From the NCBI RefSeq assembly GCF_001658005.1, contig NZ_CP015989.1:124001-188000 (forward strand): DNA of 64,000 bases, given 5' to 3'. This document shows, in pieces, positions 52,644 through 61,745 of the stretch. The position numbers and the translations under genes were made by a program. Positions within the stretch are counted from its first letter, which is position 1. Each line of letters begins with the position of its first letter. The notes under the pieces are model-generated. The model made no database searches. It saw only the letters and a program-made list of their open reading frames with translations, and was not told the DNA's origin. Source of the stretch: Sphingobium sp. EP60837. Lineage in GTDB: Bacteria > Pseudomonadota > Alphaproteobacteria > Sphingomonadales > Sphingomonadaceae.

Positions 52644-53170
52644 TGATGACGGGAGCCCCGATCAAACTTACCCAAGCGGACGCCGCAGACGTTGCAGACC
52701 TGTACAACCGTTGCAGCGACTATTTCCTGTTGCAGGACGGGGCCGCGCCCACGCTGGACGATGCTCGCGAGCTTTTCTCCGATGTGCCGCCCGAAAAGAG
52801 CGCCCACAATCAAGCTGTCCTGGGATGGAAGGGGCCTGGCGGCCTATATGCAATCGCGGCCATCCTCCGCGATTATCCGCGTGATGGCACATGGTATCTC
52901 GGCTTCATGATCGTAGATGCCGCACAGCGTGGTCGTGGCGTCGGACGCTCAATTTACTCGACGGTCGAAAGCTGGGCCGCTGCGAGAGGTGCCACAGAGA
53001 TTCGGTTGGCCGTGCTGGAAGCGAATGAAGCGGCAGAGCGATTTTGGCGTTCTCTCGGCTTCATTGAGTATCGGCGCGTTGGGCCAGACACCTTCAAAAT
53101 GCGTAGCCATCGCCGGATAGAACTGAGCCGTCGCCTTTCTGGCGCGACCGTAGAAGGCAGCAACAAGTAA
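52640..53170 (+). CDS. GNAT-family N-acetyltransferase (transposon passenger)
   Basis: 176 residues. ATG 52640 overlaps the tnpR stop; ATG 52643 and 52646 are alternatives. The acetyl-CoA loop is visible in GFMIVDAAQRGRGVGRSIYS (R-x-x-G-x-G/A pattern) followed by EIRLAVLEANEAAERFWRSL GFIEYRR, motif B of GNAT. Substrate unknown; as the only cargo gene of the transposon it may be a resistance determinant, but it does not match a named aminoglycoside enzyme that I recognise. Confidence 0.8.
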   Translation: MMMTGAPIKLTQADAADVADLYNRCSDYFLLQDGAAPTLDDARELFSDVPPEKSAHNQAVLGWKGPGGLYAIAAILRDYPRDGTWYLGFMIVDAAQRGRGVGRSIYSTVESWAAARGATEIRLAVLEANEAAERFWRSLGFIEYRRVGPDTFKMRSHRRIELSRRLSGATVEGSNK

Positions 53171-53234
53171 GATCTCGCGCCGGCTATCTGGGCGAGCTTG
53201 GCGTAGGATTCCGCCCCCTCCCGCAAACGCCCCC

Positions 53235-53507
53235 CTATCCCTCGCCAGCATCGAGCGCGCGGCTCACCGTGAACTGAATCCATGCGCTGCGGCTGATCCC
53301 GCGCCGCTTCGCCGCCGCATCGACCTTCGCCAGCAAAGCGCGATCGAACCGCAACATGACCGGCGACTTGCGCGGCCCGTCCTCGGCCGCCTCCGTGATC
53401 GCCGGCGCTGTCGGTTTCGCGGCACCGGCTATGAAGGCGTCGGCCGCGTCGTCGGTAACGGGCGGCTTGGGCTTGCTATTCGGTTTACGAGCGATAGCCA
53501 TTTTCAT
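53235..53507 (-). CDS. ParA partner, RHH protein (backbone 2)
   Basis: 90 residues. The C-terminal SPVMLRFDRALLAKVDAAAK and RRGISRSAWIQFTVSRALD is a ribbon-helix-helix domain; the N-terminal half is flexible and basic. It lies 19 bp downstream of parA. The transposon target duplication covers its stop codon without changing the product. Start at 53507 or 53501. Confidence 0.8.
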   Translation of the reverse strand: MKMAIARKPNSKPKPPVTDDAADAFIAGAAKPTAPAITEAAEDGPRKSPVMLRFDRALLAKVDAAAKRRGISRSAWIQFTVSRALDAGEG

Positions 53508-53526
53508 TCACTCCGCTATCATTATG

Positions 53527-54162
53527 CTATACAAATACCGCACTGACCAATGCGGCCAGCTCGTCTATCGCCTTGGCGTCGCGCGGGGATTGCTCGACCA
53601 CCGCCCTGCCCTCGGCCGCCGCGTTCGGGAACGCTTTGCGGCGCACGATCGACGTGGGCAGCACCTCGATCCCCTCAATATCGCCGATCATCTGCAAGGC
53701 CGCCTCATTGTCGCCGCCCTGCGGGTCCGCGCCGTTGAGGACCGCGACGGCGCGCAGCCCCTCGTTGATCTCGCGCGCCTCGGCCACCAGCGCCGCCACC
53801 TGGTCGAGCGCCCACACGTCAAAGCTGCGCGGCTGCACCGGCACCAGCAGCGTGTCGGCCACGGTGAGCGCGGCGCGCAGCGAGCCGGTATCGCGTCCGC
53901 CTACGTCGATGATGATGTCATCATATTTGGGGGCGAGCTGGCGGACCTGGCTGCGAAGAGCCGCGCCAGTGAGCGCGACGGCGGTATAGCCAGCCTCGCC
54001 AAGCCGCTCGGCGCGCAGCTCCGTGAAGGTAAGGGCGGTTCCCTGCTCGTCGCCGTCCACTAGCAGAAGGTCGCGGCCCGCAAGCGCGCGCGCGACCGCG
54101 AGGTTCACGGCGAGCGTGGTCTTGCCGACGCCGCCCTTGGTGTTTCCGACCGCCAATATCAT
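53527..54162 (-). CDS. parA: ParA-family partition ATPase (backbone 2)
   Basis: 211 residues. Walker A NTKGGVGKTTLAVNLAVARA at residues 7-26, LLLVDGDEQGTALTFTELRA and YDDIIIDVGGRDTGSLRAAL. Same length as the backbone 1 ParA but clearly diverged, so the two systems may be compatible. Upstream (54180-54230) is AT-rich with a CTATATAG core. Confidence 0.9.
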   Translation of the reverse strand: MILAVGNTKGGVGKTTLAVNLAVARALAGRDLLLVDGDEQGTALTFTELRAERLGEAGYTAVALTGAALRSQVRQLAPKYDDIIIDVGGRDTGSLRAALTVADTLLVPVQPRSFDVWALDQVAALVAEAREINEGLRAVAVLNGADPQGGDNEAALQMIGDIEGIEVLPTSIVRRKAFPNAAAEGRAVVEQSPRDAKAIDELAALVSAVFV

Positions 54163-54242
54163 TCCGCTCTCGCTCCGCTGGCAATGTGCGCGCTATATAG
54201 CAGCGTTTGTAATGCTAGGCGATATACATTTGATGGCGGCGA

Positions 54243-54878
54243 TTATTCGCCGCCCTCCCCCTCGTCCTCGTCGTCCAGCGGTTCGTGCTCCATCTGGCCA
54301 TGATCCTCGATCGGGCAAAGCGGCGCTCCGGCCAGCTCAAGCCACTTGCGCGCGGTCCTCACCGTATAGCCGCACGTCGCGCACTCACATTTGAGCATCC
54401 GGGTTTTCTGCTTCTTGGGAGCGGTGGATTCGCCGTCCGTATCGAGACGGGCATGGGGGAGGGGGCCAACGGCTTTTAGGATCGGCGCGATAGCGACAAG
54501 AAACGCCTCGCCCGGTGTCGTCGCCCGCATCGGCCCGACCAGGCCAAGGCCAAGGGCGACCCGTTTAAACGCCTTCCCATGCCCTGCCGGGATGCCCACG
54601 GCCGCGTGGACCAGTTCATGCGCGAGGATCGCCGCGATCTGCGCCGGCATGGCGTCGGCCGCGTGGGCGAGGTCGGGACGGATAAAGATTTCAAAATGCC
54701 CATCTGCACTAAGCCGGTTGTCCCAGCACTCGCCGATCGCCTTGCCCTTGCGGCCCGTGCTGGTGAAGCCGATCGCCACGCGGATATGCGCGGGCAGGGG
54801 GGCGTCCAGCGCCTCGAACAGCGGGGCCATGCCCGCCGCCACCGCATTGAGCCAGCTTTCCCGGTTGTCCTGCGTCAT
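54243..54878 (-). CDS. SprT-like zinc metalloprotein (backbone 2)
   Basis: 211 residues from ATG 54878 (GGGAG upstream). The HExxH motif AILAHELVHAAVGIPAGHGK is at about residue 95, and the C-terminus has a zinc ribbon (CECATCGYTVRTARKWLELA). SprT-like proteins resemble DNA-protein crosslink proteases; a plasmid role is unknown. The much longer upstream frame to 55160 lacks a start signal. The gene contains CGTTTAAACG (54562-54571). Confidence 0.85.
   Translation of the reverse strand: MTQDNRESWLNAVAAGMAPLFEALDAPLPAHIRVAIGFTSTGRKGKAIGECWDNRLSADGHFEIFIRPDLAHAADAMPAQIAAILAHELVHAAVGIPAGHGKAFKRVALGLGLVGPMRATTPGEAFLVAIAPILKAVGPLPHARLDTDGESTAPKKQKTRMLKCECATCGYTVRTARKWLELAGAPLCPIEDHGQMEHEPLDDEDEGEGGE
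54562..54571. repeat. Palindrome CGTTTAAACG, site 5
   Basis: Inside the SprT-like gene, read Ala-Phe-Lys-Arg. The homologous position in backbone 1 (11837-11845) has CGTTAAACG, one T short. Confidence 0.7.
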
Positions 54879-55380
54879 CGTTTTTACTCCCTTCAAATCG
54901 CCTGTCCGGCGATGGCCGTGCCATCGGCCGGAACACGGACGCCCAAGAACGACGACAGGAGAGGGGGGCAGCGGGAATCTGCGGGAGTGGTGCGGGCGGG
55001 CGCTTCGCGCCAACCCGGTCCCGCTGATTCCCGTTGCTGGGGAGAGGGGGACGGAACGCCCTCTCCCCACGCAAATAAACGACACGCCGGCGCACGCCGG
55101 CACGACAGGGCAGGGGCAAGGCCCCTGCCTCACGCGAGGATCGTCACGCTTATGCGCCAAGACCGCTTGCGGGCTTGGTCGGAGCGGTCACGCGGAGATA
55201 GAGCCGTGCCCGAAGGGTCGCGCCCGATATTGCCTTTTAATGTCCATATGACAGCGTAACGATAGCGTTATGATATACAGATGATTGATTTCTACTCGCC
55301 TTGTCGCCGGCTCATCGCTTCGCCAGTGGCGGACTAGAGCCATCTAGAAAAACATCCCATAGGATGTTATATTAAGCGCG
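54879..55380. other. Spacer between SprT-like gene and PIN toxin
   Basis: About 500 bp with no supported gene. The left part resembles 12171-12480 in backbone 1. Near the right end lie TAACG/CGTTA (55257-55270) and the operator-like repeat at 55351. Confidence 0.35.
55351..55368. promoter_or_regulatory. Operator-like inverted repeat of the PIN toxin-antitoxin operon
   Basis: AACATCC-CATA-GGATGTT, a perfect 7-bp inverted repeat ending 12 bp before the toxin ATG. Confidence 0.5.
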
Positions 55381-55800
55381 ATGCAAAGAGTCGTATTAGA
55401 TACCTCGGTTATCGCCACGGCGCTGCGGAGCCAAACGGGAGCGAGCTTCGCCCTACTGCGCGCCGTCGAGTATGGCCGCTTGAAGATACTCGCCACGCCG
55501 TCGCTGTTCCTCGAATATGAGGACGTGCTGAAACGACCGGAGCAGCGGCAAGTGTCGGGGCTGACGTTGGAGGCCGTGGACGAACTGCTTGGCGAGCTGG
55601 CGGCGCTGATCGAGCCGGTGGAGGTGCATTTGCTGTGGCGGCCGCAACTACGCGACCCCGACGACGAAATGGTGTTGGAAGCGGCGATTAACGGGCGGGC
55701 CGATGCGCTTGTGACTTATAATATCCGCGATTTCCGGGGCGCAGCCCCGCGCTTCGGAATCCGGTTGATGCAGCCCGCCGATCTGTTGAAGGAGTTATGA
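55381..55800 (+). CDS. PIN-domain toxin
   Basis: 139 residues. MQRVVLDTSVIATALRSQTG has the first catalytic Asp (residue 7), LFLEYEDVLKRPE the acidic Glu, and LRDPDDEMVLEAAINGRADA the Asp cluster; VTYNIRDFRG closes the domain. It belongs to the COG1569-type putative PIN toxins, presumed RNases. The antitoxin follows with a 4-bp ATGA overlap. Confidence 0.85.
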   Translation: MQRVVLDTSVIATALRSQTGASFALLRAVEYGRLKILATPSLFLEYEDVLKRPEQRQVSGLTLEAVDELLGELAALIEPVEVHLLWRPQLRDPDDEMVLEAAINGRADALVTYNIRDFRGAAPRFGIRLMQPADLLKEL

Positions 55801-56081
55801 CAATGAGCAAGGCGACCTACCCGCTCAAGCTGCCAACCTCGATCAAGGCGGCAGCGGCGCGACTGGCAAAGGAAGATGGCGTTAGCCTCAATCAATGGAT
55901 CGCAACGGCGGTCGCGCAGAAAATTGGCGCGGTCGAGACGGCGGCCGAGTTCTTCACGCGCCGCGCGAAGGGCCACACCGGCAGCGGCCTGGGCCGTATT
56001 CTCGACAAGGTGCCTAATCGGCCGCCCGAAGCCGGCGACGAATTGCCGGAAGGCTGGACGCTCGATCGCCTGCGCCAGTAA
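55797..56081 (+). CDS. Antitoxin partner of the PIN toxin (HicB-like/RHH)
   Basis: 94 residues. YPLKLPTSIKAAAARLAKED, then GVSLNQWIATAVAQKIGAV, is an RHH domain; the acidic C-terminus would bind the toxin. Start at 55797 overlaps the toxin stop; ATG 55803 is an alternative. Confidence 0.8.
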   Translation: MTMSKATYPLKLPTSIKAAAARLAKEDGVSLNQWIATAVAQKIGAVETAAEFFTRRAKGHTGSGLGRILDKVPNRPPEAGDELPEGWTLDRLRQ

Positions 56082-56087
56082 TCCGGC

Positions 56088-56708
56088 ATGAGGGCCATCT
56101 TCATCCGGCACGGCGAAAGCACCGGCAACGCCGGCGTGCCGTGTCACGATCTGGCGACGATCGAGCTGACGGAGCGCGGCCAGGAACAGGCCCGCGCGGT
56201 CGCGGCGAGCTGGACGGAAGCGCCCGCGCTTATCGTCACGTCGCCTTATACCCGCACCCGGCAGACGGCCGCGCCGACGATCGCGCGCTTTCCCGGCGTG
56301 CCGGTGGAGACGTGGCCGATCGAAGAATTTACCTATCTCCAACCCTCCCGATGGAACGGCACGCGCAGCGCCGAAAGGATGCCGCACCTCGAACGCTATT
56401 GGAGCGCGGCCGATCCTGATTATTGCGACGGGGAAGGGGCGGAGAGCTTCGGCACGCTGCTACGGCGCTGCGAGGCCGCGCTGGCGCGTCTCGCCGCCAT
56501 GCCTGCTGACTCGCTGGCCTATGTGTTCGGGCATGGGCAATTCATCCAGGCCGCACGCGCAATCGTCGCCGACGCTCATATGGATGACCGGGCCAAGATG
56601 CGCGCGTTCTGGCGCAAGGGGGAGCCGCCCGCGATCGGCAACGCGCAGCGGGTGGGGTTTCATTGGCAGGGCGACCGCTGGGCCTGTGGGCCAGCGGTCG
56701 CCGCCTAG
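56088..56708 (+). CDS. Histidine phosphatase (phosphoglycerate mutase-like), backbone 2
   Basis: 206 residues, the same length as and about nine-tenths alike to the one at 13141 (RHGESTGNAGVPCHDL; YVFGHGQFIQAARAIVADAH). It starts 6 bp after the antitoxin stop. Conservation of this gene behind two different toxin-antitoxin pairs is notable. Confidence 0.85.
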   Translation: MRAIFIRHGESTGNAGVPCHDLATIELTERGQEQARAVAASWTEAPALIVTSPYTRTRQTAAPTIARFPGVPVETWPIEEFTYLQPSRWNGTRSAERMPHLERYWSAADPDYCDGEGAESFGTLLRRCEAALARLAAMPADSLAYVFGHGQFIQAARAIVADAHMDDRAKMRAFWRKGEPPAIGNAQRVGFHWQGDRWACGPAVAA

Positions 56709-57054
56709 ATCAACACCCGCTCCACCTCGTCCAGCGTCACGTCATCAGGCCGTCGATCGTAGAGCTGGGTGGTGCGCGTCGAGCTGTGGTTCGCCATCGT
56801 CGCGGCCGTCTCCAACGTGCCGCCATTCTTCAAATAGGTGGTGATCCCGGTCGCGCGGAAACTGTGATTGCCGATCGCCGTGCCGATCTCGGCCGCCGCC
56901 GCGCGCCGCCGCACCATCGCGAAGGCATTGGCTTGGGGCAGGGGGGTATCGCTTAGTCGCTTAGTGCCGCGCGCGATGGTGCGGAACAGCGGCCCTTTGC
57001 GGTCCTCGCGCAAACCGCACCCGTCGATATATTCGACCAGGTAATGCTCAAGAT
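56705..57054 (-). pseudogene. Tyrosine recombinase, C-terminal catalytic part
   Basis: About 116 codons. NHSFRATGITTYLKNGG has the H-x-x-R box, followed by ANHSSTRTTQLYDRR with the catalytic His and the nucleophilic Tyr. The first catalytic Arg and the core-binding domain are lost at IS-A. It overlaps the histidine phosphatase stop by 4 bp, convergent. In backbone 1 the same position holds a serine recombinase. Confidence 0.85.
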
Positions 57055-57936
57055 GGCTCTGTTGCAAACATGGGGCACGGCCGCGCGGCGTCACCCAGTT
57101 GGGGGATTAGGCAGCATTGGCGAAATGCTTATTGAGCATAATCATGGTTTCGGTCAGGGCCGAGGGTCCAATTCCGAATGCTCTTTCAACCAGGCGCACC
57201 TCCCCCATGATACCTGGCTGCAGGCACCATGCCTGGGCCTGTCCTTTGCGTAGGGCGCGCATGACCTCGAAGCCCTTGATCGTGGCGTAGGCCGTTGGCA
57301 TCGACTTGAAGCCACGTACCGGCTTGATCAGCATCTTCAGCTTGCCGTGGTCGGCCTCGAGCACGTTGTTCAGATATTTCACCTGCCGGTGCTCGGTTTC
57401 CGCCGCCAGTTTGCCTTCGCGTTTCAGCTCAGCGATTGCTGCGCCGTAGCTGGGTGCCTTGTCGGTATTGAGTTTGGCCGGCTTTTCCCAGTCCTTCAGG
57501 CCACGAAGAGCTTTGCCCAGAAAGCGCTTCGCCGCTTTGGCGCTGCGTGTCGATGACAGATAGAAATCAATCGTGTCGCCCCGTTTGTCGACCGCCCGGT
57601 ACAGGTAGGTCCATTTGCCCCGCACCTTTACGTAGGTCTCATCCAGACGCCAGCTCGGATCAAAGCCGCGCCGCCAGAACCAGCGGAGACGCTTCTCCAT
57701 CTCCGGCGCGTAGCGCTGCACCCAGCGATAGATCGTCGTATGATCGACATCGATCCCACGCTCGGACAGCATTTCCTCGAGATCACGGTAGCTGATGCCG
57801 TATCGACAATACCAGCGCACCGCCCATAGGATGACCTCGCCGGTAAAATGCCGTCCTTTGAAATCGTTCATCGCAACTGACCTTGACAGTACATGAGCCC
57901 AATCTTGGAAACCGTGTCAGAGTTTGCAACAGAGCC
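57055..57936 (-). mobile_element. IS-A copy 4
   Basis: 882 bp as copy 1. Flanks CTCAAGAT and CGGCAGGG. Together with copy 5 it brackets the acyl-CoA ligase gene in direct orientation, a potential translocatable unit. Confidence 0.95.
57107..57871 (-). CDS. IS6-family transposase (IS-A copy 4)
   Basis: 254 residues, same protein as 6416-7180. Confidence 0.95.
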   Translation of the reverse strand: MNDFKGRHFTGEVILWAVRWYCRYGISYRDLEEMLSERGIDVDHTTIYRWVQRYAPEMEKRLRWFWRRGFDPSWRLDETYVKVRGKWTYLYRAVDKRGDTIDFYLSSTRSAKAAKRFLGKALRGLKDWEKPAKLNTDKAPSYGAAIAELKREGKLAAETEHRQVKYLNNVLEADHGKLKMLIKPVRGFKSMPTAYATIKGFEVMRALRKGQAQAWCLQPGIMGEVRLVERAFGIGPSALTETMIMLNKHFANAA

Positions 57937-58030
57937 CGGCAGGGCACCAGCCATCATCAAACAGCGTGAAAGGATCAAACGACAGACCATCGAATATCGG
58001 CGCTTGCAACACCGCAAGCTCGCCGCTTAA
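57937..58030 (+). pseudogene. 3' end of an unidentified gene
   Basis: About 29 codons (APAIIKQRERIKRQTIEYRR) ending at TAA 58028-58030. It could belong to the gene that preceded the acyl-CoA ligase. Confidence 0.35.
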
Positions 58031-58116
58031 CATCCATCCCCTGACGAGGCCCGCACTCCGCTAATTTACGCCGCGAGTCGTGCCAAATGTTCTGACGACG
58101 GACAGGAGAGTAACAA

Positions 58117-59733
58117 TTGCTTCAGGGTTTGATGCAGGATGCGCCGCTCAACATTCATGACATTCTGCGCTTTGCATCGGTTGCGCATGGTTCCCGGGAG
58201 CTTGTTTCGCGCAATGTCGACGAGCCGGTCTGGCGCTATGATTATGCGCGGGCCTGGAGGCGTGCGGCACAGGCCGCGCATGCTTTAGCCACACTCGGCG
58301 TCGAGCCGGGCGACCGGGTGAGTTCGCTGGCGTGGAACACGCATCGCCACTTCGAACTGTTCTTCGCGGTGCCGGGCATGGGCGCGGTGCTGCATACCGC
58401 CAATCCGCGCCTGCCCGAAGATCATCTGGTCTTCACGATCAACCACGCGGGTAGCAAGGTCCTGCTGCTCGACCGCAACATGGCCGAGATCGTCGACCGG
58501 ATCAAAGGCCAGCTGGAGACGGTGCAGCATTATGTCGTTCTGAGCGACGCCGAGCGCATGGTAGACGGCTTCGAATGCTACGAGAGTCTTATCGCCGCAG
58601 AGGCGGAGGACTATCCCTGGCCGAAGCTGGACGAGAATGCAGGCGCATTCCTGTGCTACACCTCCGGCACGACAGGCGACCCCAAGGGCGTACTCTATTC
58701 GCATCGTTCGGTCGTGCTGCACGCGCTGGCCGCCGGACTACCCGGAGCGCTCAACTTCTCCGCCTTCGATGTGGTGATGCCCTGCCAGTCGCTCTATCAC
58801 GCGACCGCCTGGGGGCTTCCCTTCGCAGGCGCGATCAACGGAGTGAAGTTCGTCTTCCCTTGCGACAGGTTCGACGGCGCGAGCCTCCAGCAGATGATCG
58901 CCGATGAAGGCGTCACTTTCTCTGGCGGCGTCCCGACGATCTGGACGATGTATCTCGACCATCTGGCGAAGACCGGGGAGGCGCCGGGCAAGCTTCAGCG
59001 CGTGATCATCGGCGGTTCGGCTGTGCCGCGCGACATGGCGGTGGCCTTCGACCGGCTCGGCGTCGCCGTCCAGCAGATCTGGGGCATGACCGAGACCAGT
59101 CCGCTGGGCGTCGTCTCCACCCCCACCCCCGCGCTGGCAGCGCTGGGCAAGGATGATGAGAACGAGGTCATCTGGACGCGCCAGGGCCGGATGATGTTCG
59201 GTATCGAGATGAAGATCGTCGATGATGACGACAATGCCCTGCCGCATGACGGCGAGCAGTCCGGCGCGCTGATGGTGCGCGGTCCCTGGGTGCTGGAACG
59301 CTATTACCGCGCCGATGCCTCCGCGATCGACGCCGAGGGCTGGTTCGATACCGGCGATATCTCGACCATCGACCGGTTCGGGTTCATGCGGATCACCGAT
59401 CGCAAGAAGGACGTCATCAAGTCGGGCGGGGAATGGATCAGCTCGATCGACCTGGAAAACATCGCGGCAGGATGCCCTGGCGTGAAGGTGGCGGCGGTGG
59501 CCGGCGTCTATCATTCCAAATGGGAGGAACGCCCGATCATGCTGGTCGAGCCTCTCGAGGTAGGATCGGTGACCGAGGATGCCATGCGCGAGTGGCTCGA
59601 ACCGCGGATCATCAAATGGTGGATGCCCGACCGCATCATCCTGGGCGCCGTCCCTCTCACCGCCACCGGCAAGATCGACAAGAAGGCCATCCGCGACAAA
59701 TATGGCCAGGTACTGGCCGAACCGGCGACCTGA
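58117..59733 (+). CDS. Fatty-acid/acyl-CoA ligase (AMP-binding superfamily)
   Basis: 538 residues. TTG 58117 is preferred because AGGAGAG ends 8 bp before it; ATG 58132 is the next choice. Motifs: P-loop [58 protein letters not shown] (hinge) and catalytic Lys in [16 protein letters not shown]. It activates medium- or long-chain acids as AMP then CoA esters. Full length and probably functional; its promoter may lie in the 180 bp after IS-A. Confidence 0.9.
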   Translation: MLQGLMQDAPLNIHDILRFASVAHGSRELVSRNVDEPVWRYDYARAWRRAAQAAHALATLGVEPGDRVSSLAWNTHRHFELFFAVPGMGAVLHTANPRLPEDHLVFTINHAGSKVLLLDRNMAEIVDRIKGQLETVQHYVVLSDAERMVDGFECYESLIAAEAEDYPWPKLDENAGAFLCYTSGTTGDPKGVLYSHRSVVLHALAAGLPGALNFSAFDVVMPCQSLYHATAWGLPFAGAINGVKFVFPCDRFDGASLQQMIADEGVTFSGGVPTIWTMYLDHLAKTGEAPGKLQRVIIGGSAVPRDMAVAFDRLGVAVQQIWGMTETSPLGVVSTPTPALAALGKDDENEVIWTRQGRMMFGIEMKIVDDDDNALPHDGEQSGALMVRGPWVLERYYRADASAIDAEGWFDTGDISTIDRFGFMRITDRKKDVIKSGGEWISSIDLENIAAGCPGVKVAAVAGVYHSKWEERPIMLVEPLEVGSVTEDAMREWLEPRIIKWWMPDRIILGAVPLTATGKIDKKAIRDKYGQVLAEPAT

Positions 59734-59761
59734 GGCCGGCCGCAGCGATCCTATATTCTCA

Positions 59762-60643
59762 GGCTCTGTTGCAAACATGGGGCACGGCCGCGCGGCGTCA
59801 CCCAGTTGGGGGATTAGGCAGCATTGGCGAAATGCTTATTGAGCATAATCATGGTTTCGGTCAGGGCCGAGGGTCCAATTCCGAATGCTCTTTCAACCAG
59901 GCGCACCTCCCCCATGATACCTGGCTGCAGGCACCATGCCTGGGCCTGTCCTTTGCGTAGGGCGCGCATGACCTCGAAGCCCTTGATCGTGGCGTAGGCC
60001 GTTGGCATCGACTTGAAGCCACGTACCGGCTTGATCAGCATCTTCAGCTTGCCGTGGTCGGCCTCGAGCACGTTGTTCAGATATTTCACCTGCCGGTGCT
60101 CGGTTTCCGCCGCCAGTTTGCCTTCGCGTTTCAGCTCAGCGATTGCTGCGCCGTAGCTGGGTGCCTTGTCGGTATTGAGTTTGGCCGGCTTTTCCCAGTC
60201 CTTCAGGCCACGAAGAGCTTTGCCCAGAAAGCGCTTCGCCGCTTTGGCGCTGCGTGTCGATGACAGATAGAAATCAATCGTGTCGCCCCGTTTGTCGACC
60301 GCCCGGTACAGGTAGGTCCATTTGCCCCGCACCTTTACGTAGGTCTCATCCAGACGCCAGCTCGGATCAAAGCCGCGCCGCCAGAACCAGCGGAGACGCT
60401 TCTCCATCTCCGGCGCGTAGCGCTGCACCCAGCGATAGATCGTCGTATGATCGACATCGATCCCACGCTCGGACAGCATTTCCTCGAGATCACGGTAGCT
60501 GATGCCGTATCGACAATACCAGCGCACCGCCCATAGGATGACCTCGCCGGTAAAATGCCGTCCTTTGAAATCGTTCATCGCAACTGACCTTGACAGTACA
60601 TGAGCCCAATCTTGGAAACCGTGTCAGAGTTTGCAACAGAGCC
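59762..60643 (-). mobile_element. IS-A copy 5
   Basis: 882 bp; left flank TATTCTCA is new, right flank AGGTATCG equals that of copy 1. Confidence 0.95.
59814..60578 (-). CDS. IS6-family transposase (IS-A copy 5)
   Basis: 254 residues, same protein as 6416-7180. Confidence 0.95.
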   Translation of the reverse strand: MNDFKGRHFTGEVILWAVRWYCRYGISYRDLEEMLSERGIDVDHTTIYRWVQRYAPEMEKRLRWFWRRGFDPSWRLDETYVKVRGKWTYLYRAVDKRGDTIDFYLSSTRSAKAAKRFLGKALRGLKDWEKPAKLNTDKAPSYGAAIAELKREGKLAAETEHRQVKYLNNVLEADHGKLKMLIKPVRGFKSMPTAYATIKGFEVMRALRKGQAQAWCLQPGIMGEVRLVERAFGIGPSALTETMIMLNKHFANAA

Positions 60644-60986
60644 AGGTATCGGGTTCCGCTCGCTCACCGAGAACATCGACACCACCACTTCGGGCGGGAT
60701 GCTGGTGTTCAACATCTTCGGCTCGCTTGCCCAGTTTGAGCGCGATCTGATCCGGGAGCGCACCCATGCAGGCCTCAAGGCCGCTCGCGAGCGAGGTCGC
60801 CCCGGTGGGCGGCGGCCAGTGGTCACACCTGACAAGCTCCGCAAGGCGCGCGATCATATCGCTTCCGGCCTCACAGTTCGCGAGGCCGCCGCGCGCCTCA
60901 AGATCGGCAAAACCGCCCTCTACAAAGCCCTCGAAGCCACGGAGAAGAACACAAAGTCCCAGCGTTCCCGGTCCGTTCGCTCTTAG
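60644..60986 (+). pseudogene. tnpR: Resolvase tnpR 3' fragment (second copy)
   Basis: Copy of 7246-7588. Confidence 0.9.
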
Positions 60987-61019
60987 CGTGCAGATAAGTC
61001 ACTTTCGTGCAGTCACCCC
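60982..61019. repeat. Tn3-family terminus (second copy)
   Basis: Copy of 7584-7621. Confidence 0.85.
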
Positions 61020-61235
61020 GTGTTCGAGACGATGAGCCGCGCGATCGACGCGGAGGAAACCGGCATATCGTTCGGATCGCAGCATGTAGCGCGGCCGTTG
61101 CTGACGCCGGATGAAGTCCGCACGCTGCGCGAGGATTTGCAGCTCCTGTTCCTTGCGGGGCAACGGCCGATCGTCGCCGCCAAGCTGCGCTACTACGCCG
61201 ATCGCGAGTTCGCCGGGAAGTTCGACAAGGCGTGA
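61020..61235 (+). pseudogene. traG: traG last 71 codons (second copy)
   Basis: Copy of 7622-7837. Confidence 0.85.
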
Positions 61236-61313
61236 ACGGACACTATCGACGAAGTGAAAAAGGCCGTTTGCTGTATAGTGTCAGAACTGCCGCCAAGGGC
61301 GGAAGGATAGAAT

Positions 61314-61745
61314 ATGGACCAACGCGTCATTGATCTTTGGGACCGGCTCATGGCCTATGGAGAGAGCGGTTCCGCACCTCTTCCGGCGATCCGCGACGAA
61401 GTGTTGGAGCTGCACGAAGCGATCACCGATGAGGAAAGCCGGCTCGGCCTCATGCGGATATTCAATCTCGTCTGCGATCTTGTGGCGGTGCATCTCCAAG
61501 AGACGAACGGCGATCTTGAAGCCTTCGCCCAGCACCGGCAGGGCAGATATGGATGTTCCTGCGCGCGGAATGTCTTGTCGATGGGCGCGTTGGACCGGAG
61601 CCGGCTGCGATATGTGACATGGCGCGAAGTCCAGGCCGGCCGCCATGACCGAGGATGATCCGCTGCGCCGCTACGCATTGGGCGATGACTCCGCCTTTGA
61701 TGAGCTGATGGCCGCGCGACGCCACCGAAGCGGACGCGCCACTAG
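61314..61745 (+). pseudogene. Hypothetical protein gene, frame broken by indels (second copy)
   Basis: Copy of 7916-8347 with one base missing near 61544 (GGGCAG for GGGCCAG), one extra near 61583 (GATGGGCGC), one extra near 61643 (CGCCATGACC) and one missing near 61717 (GCGCGACG for GCGCCGACG). The first 75 or so codons are intact; the frame then changes repeatedly. Confidence 0.85.

Larger units (their letters stand above)
46741..53234. mobile_element. Tn3-family transposon with nested insertions (6.5 kb)
   Basis: 38-bp terminal repeats at 46741-46778 (begins GGGGGCGTTTGCGGG, ends CTACGCTAAG) and 53197-53234 (inverted, one difference at CGCCAAG). They are flanked by the 5-bp target duplication CTATC (46736-46740 and 53235-53239), which falls on the stop codon of the RHH gene. 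It contains a tnpA end, part of another tnpR unit, IS6100 with a further transposon inside it, a tnpR end and a GNAT gene. Confidence 0.9.

Noticed and set aside
54879-55160. N-terminal extension of the SprT-like gene
   Set aside because: No start signal; Pro/Arg-rich low-complexity frame; the homologue in backbone 1 starts at the equivalent of 54878.
57055-60643. Target-site duplications for IS-A copies
   Set aside because: Eight-base flanks of all five copies were compared and none match except the shared right flank of copies 1 and 5, which is due to the large repeat.
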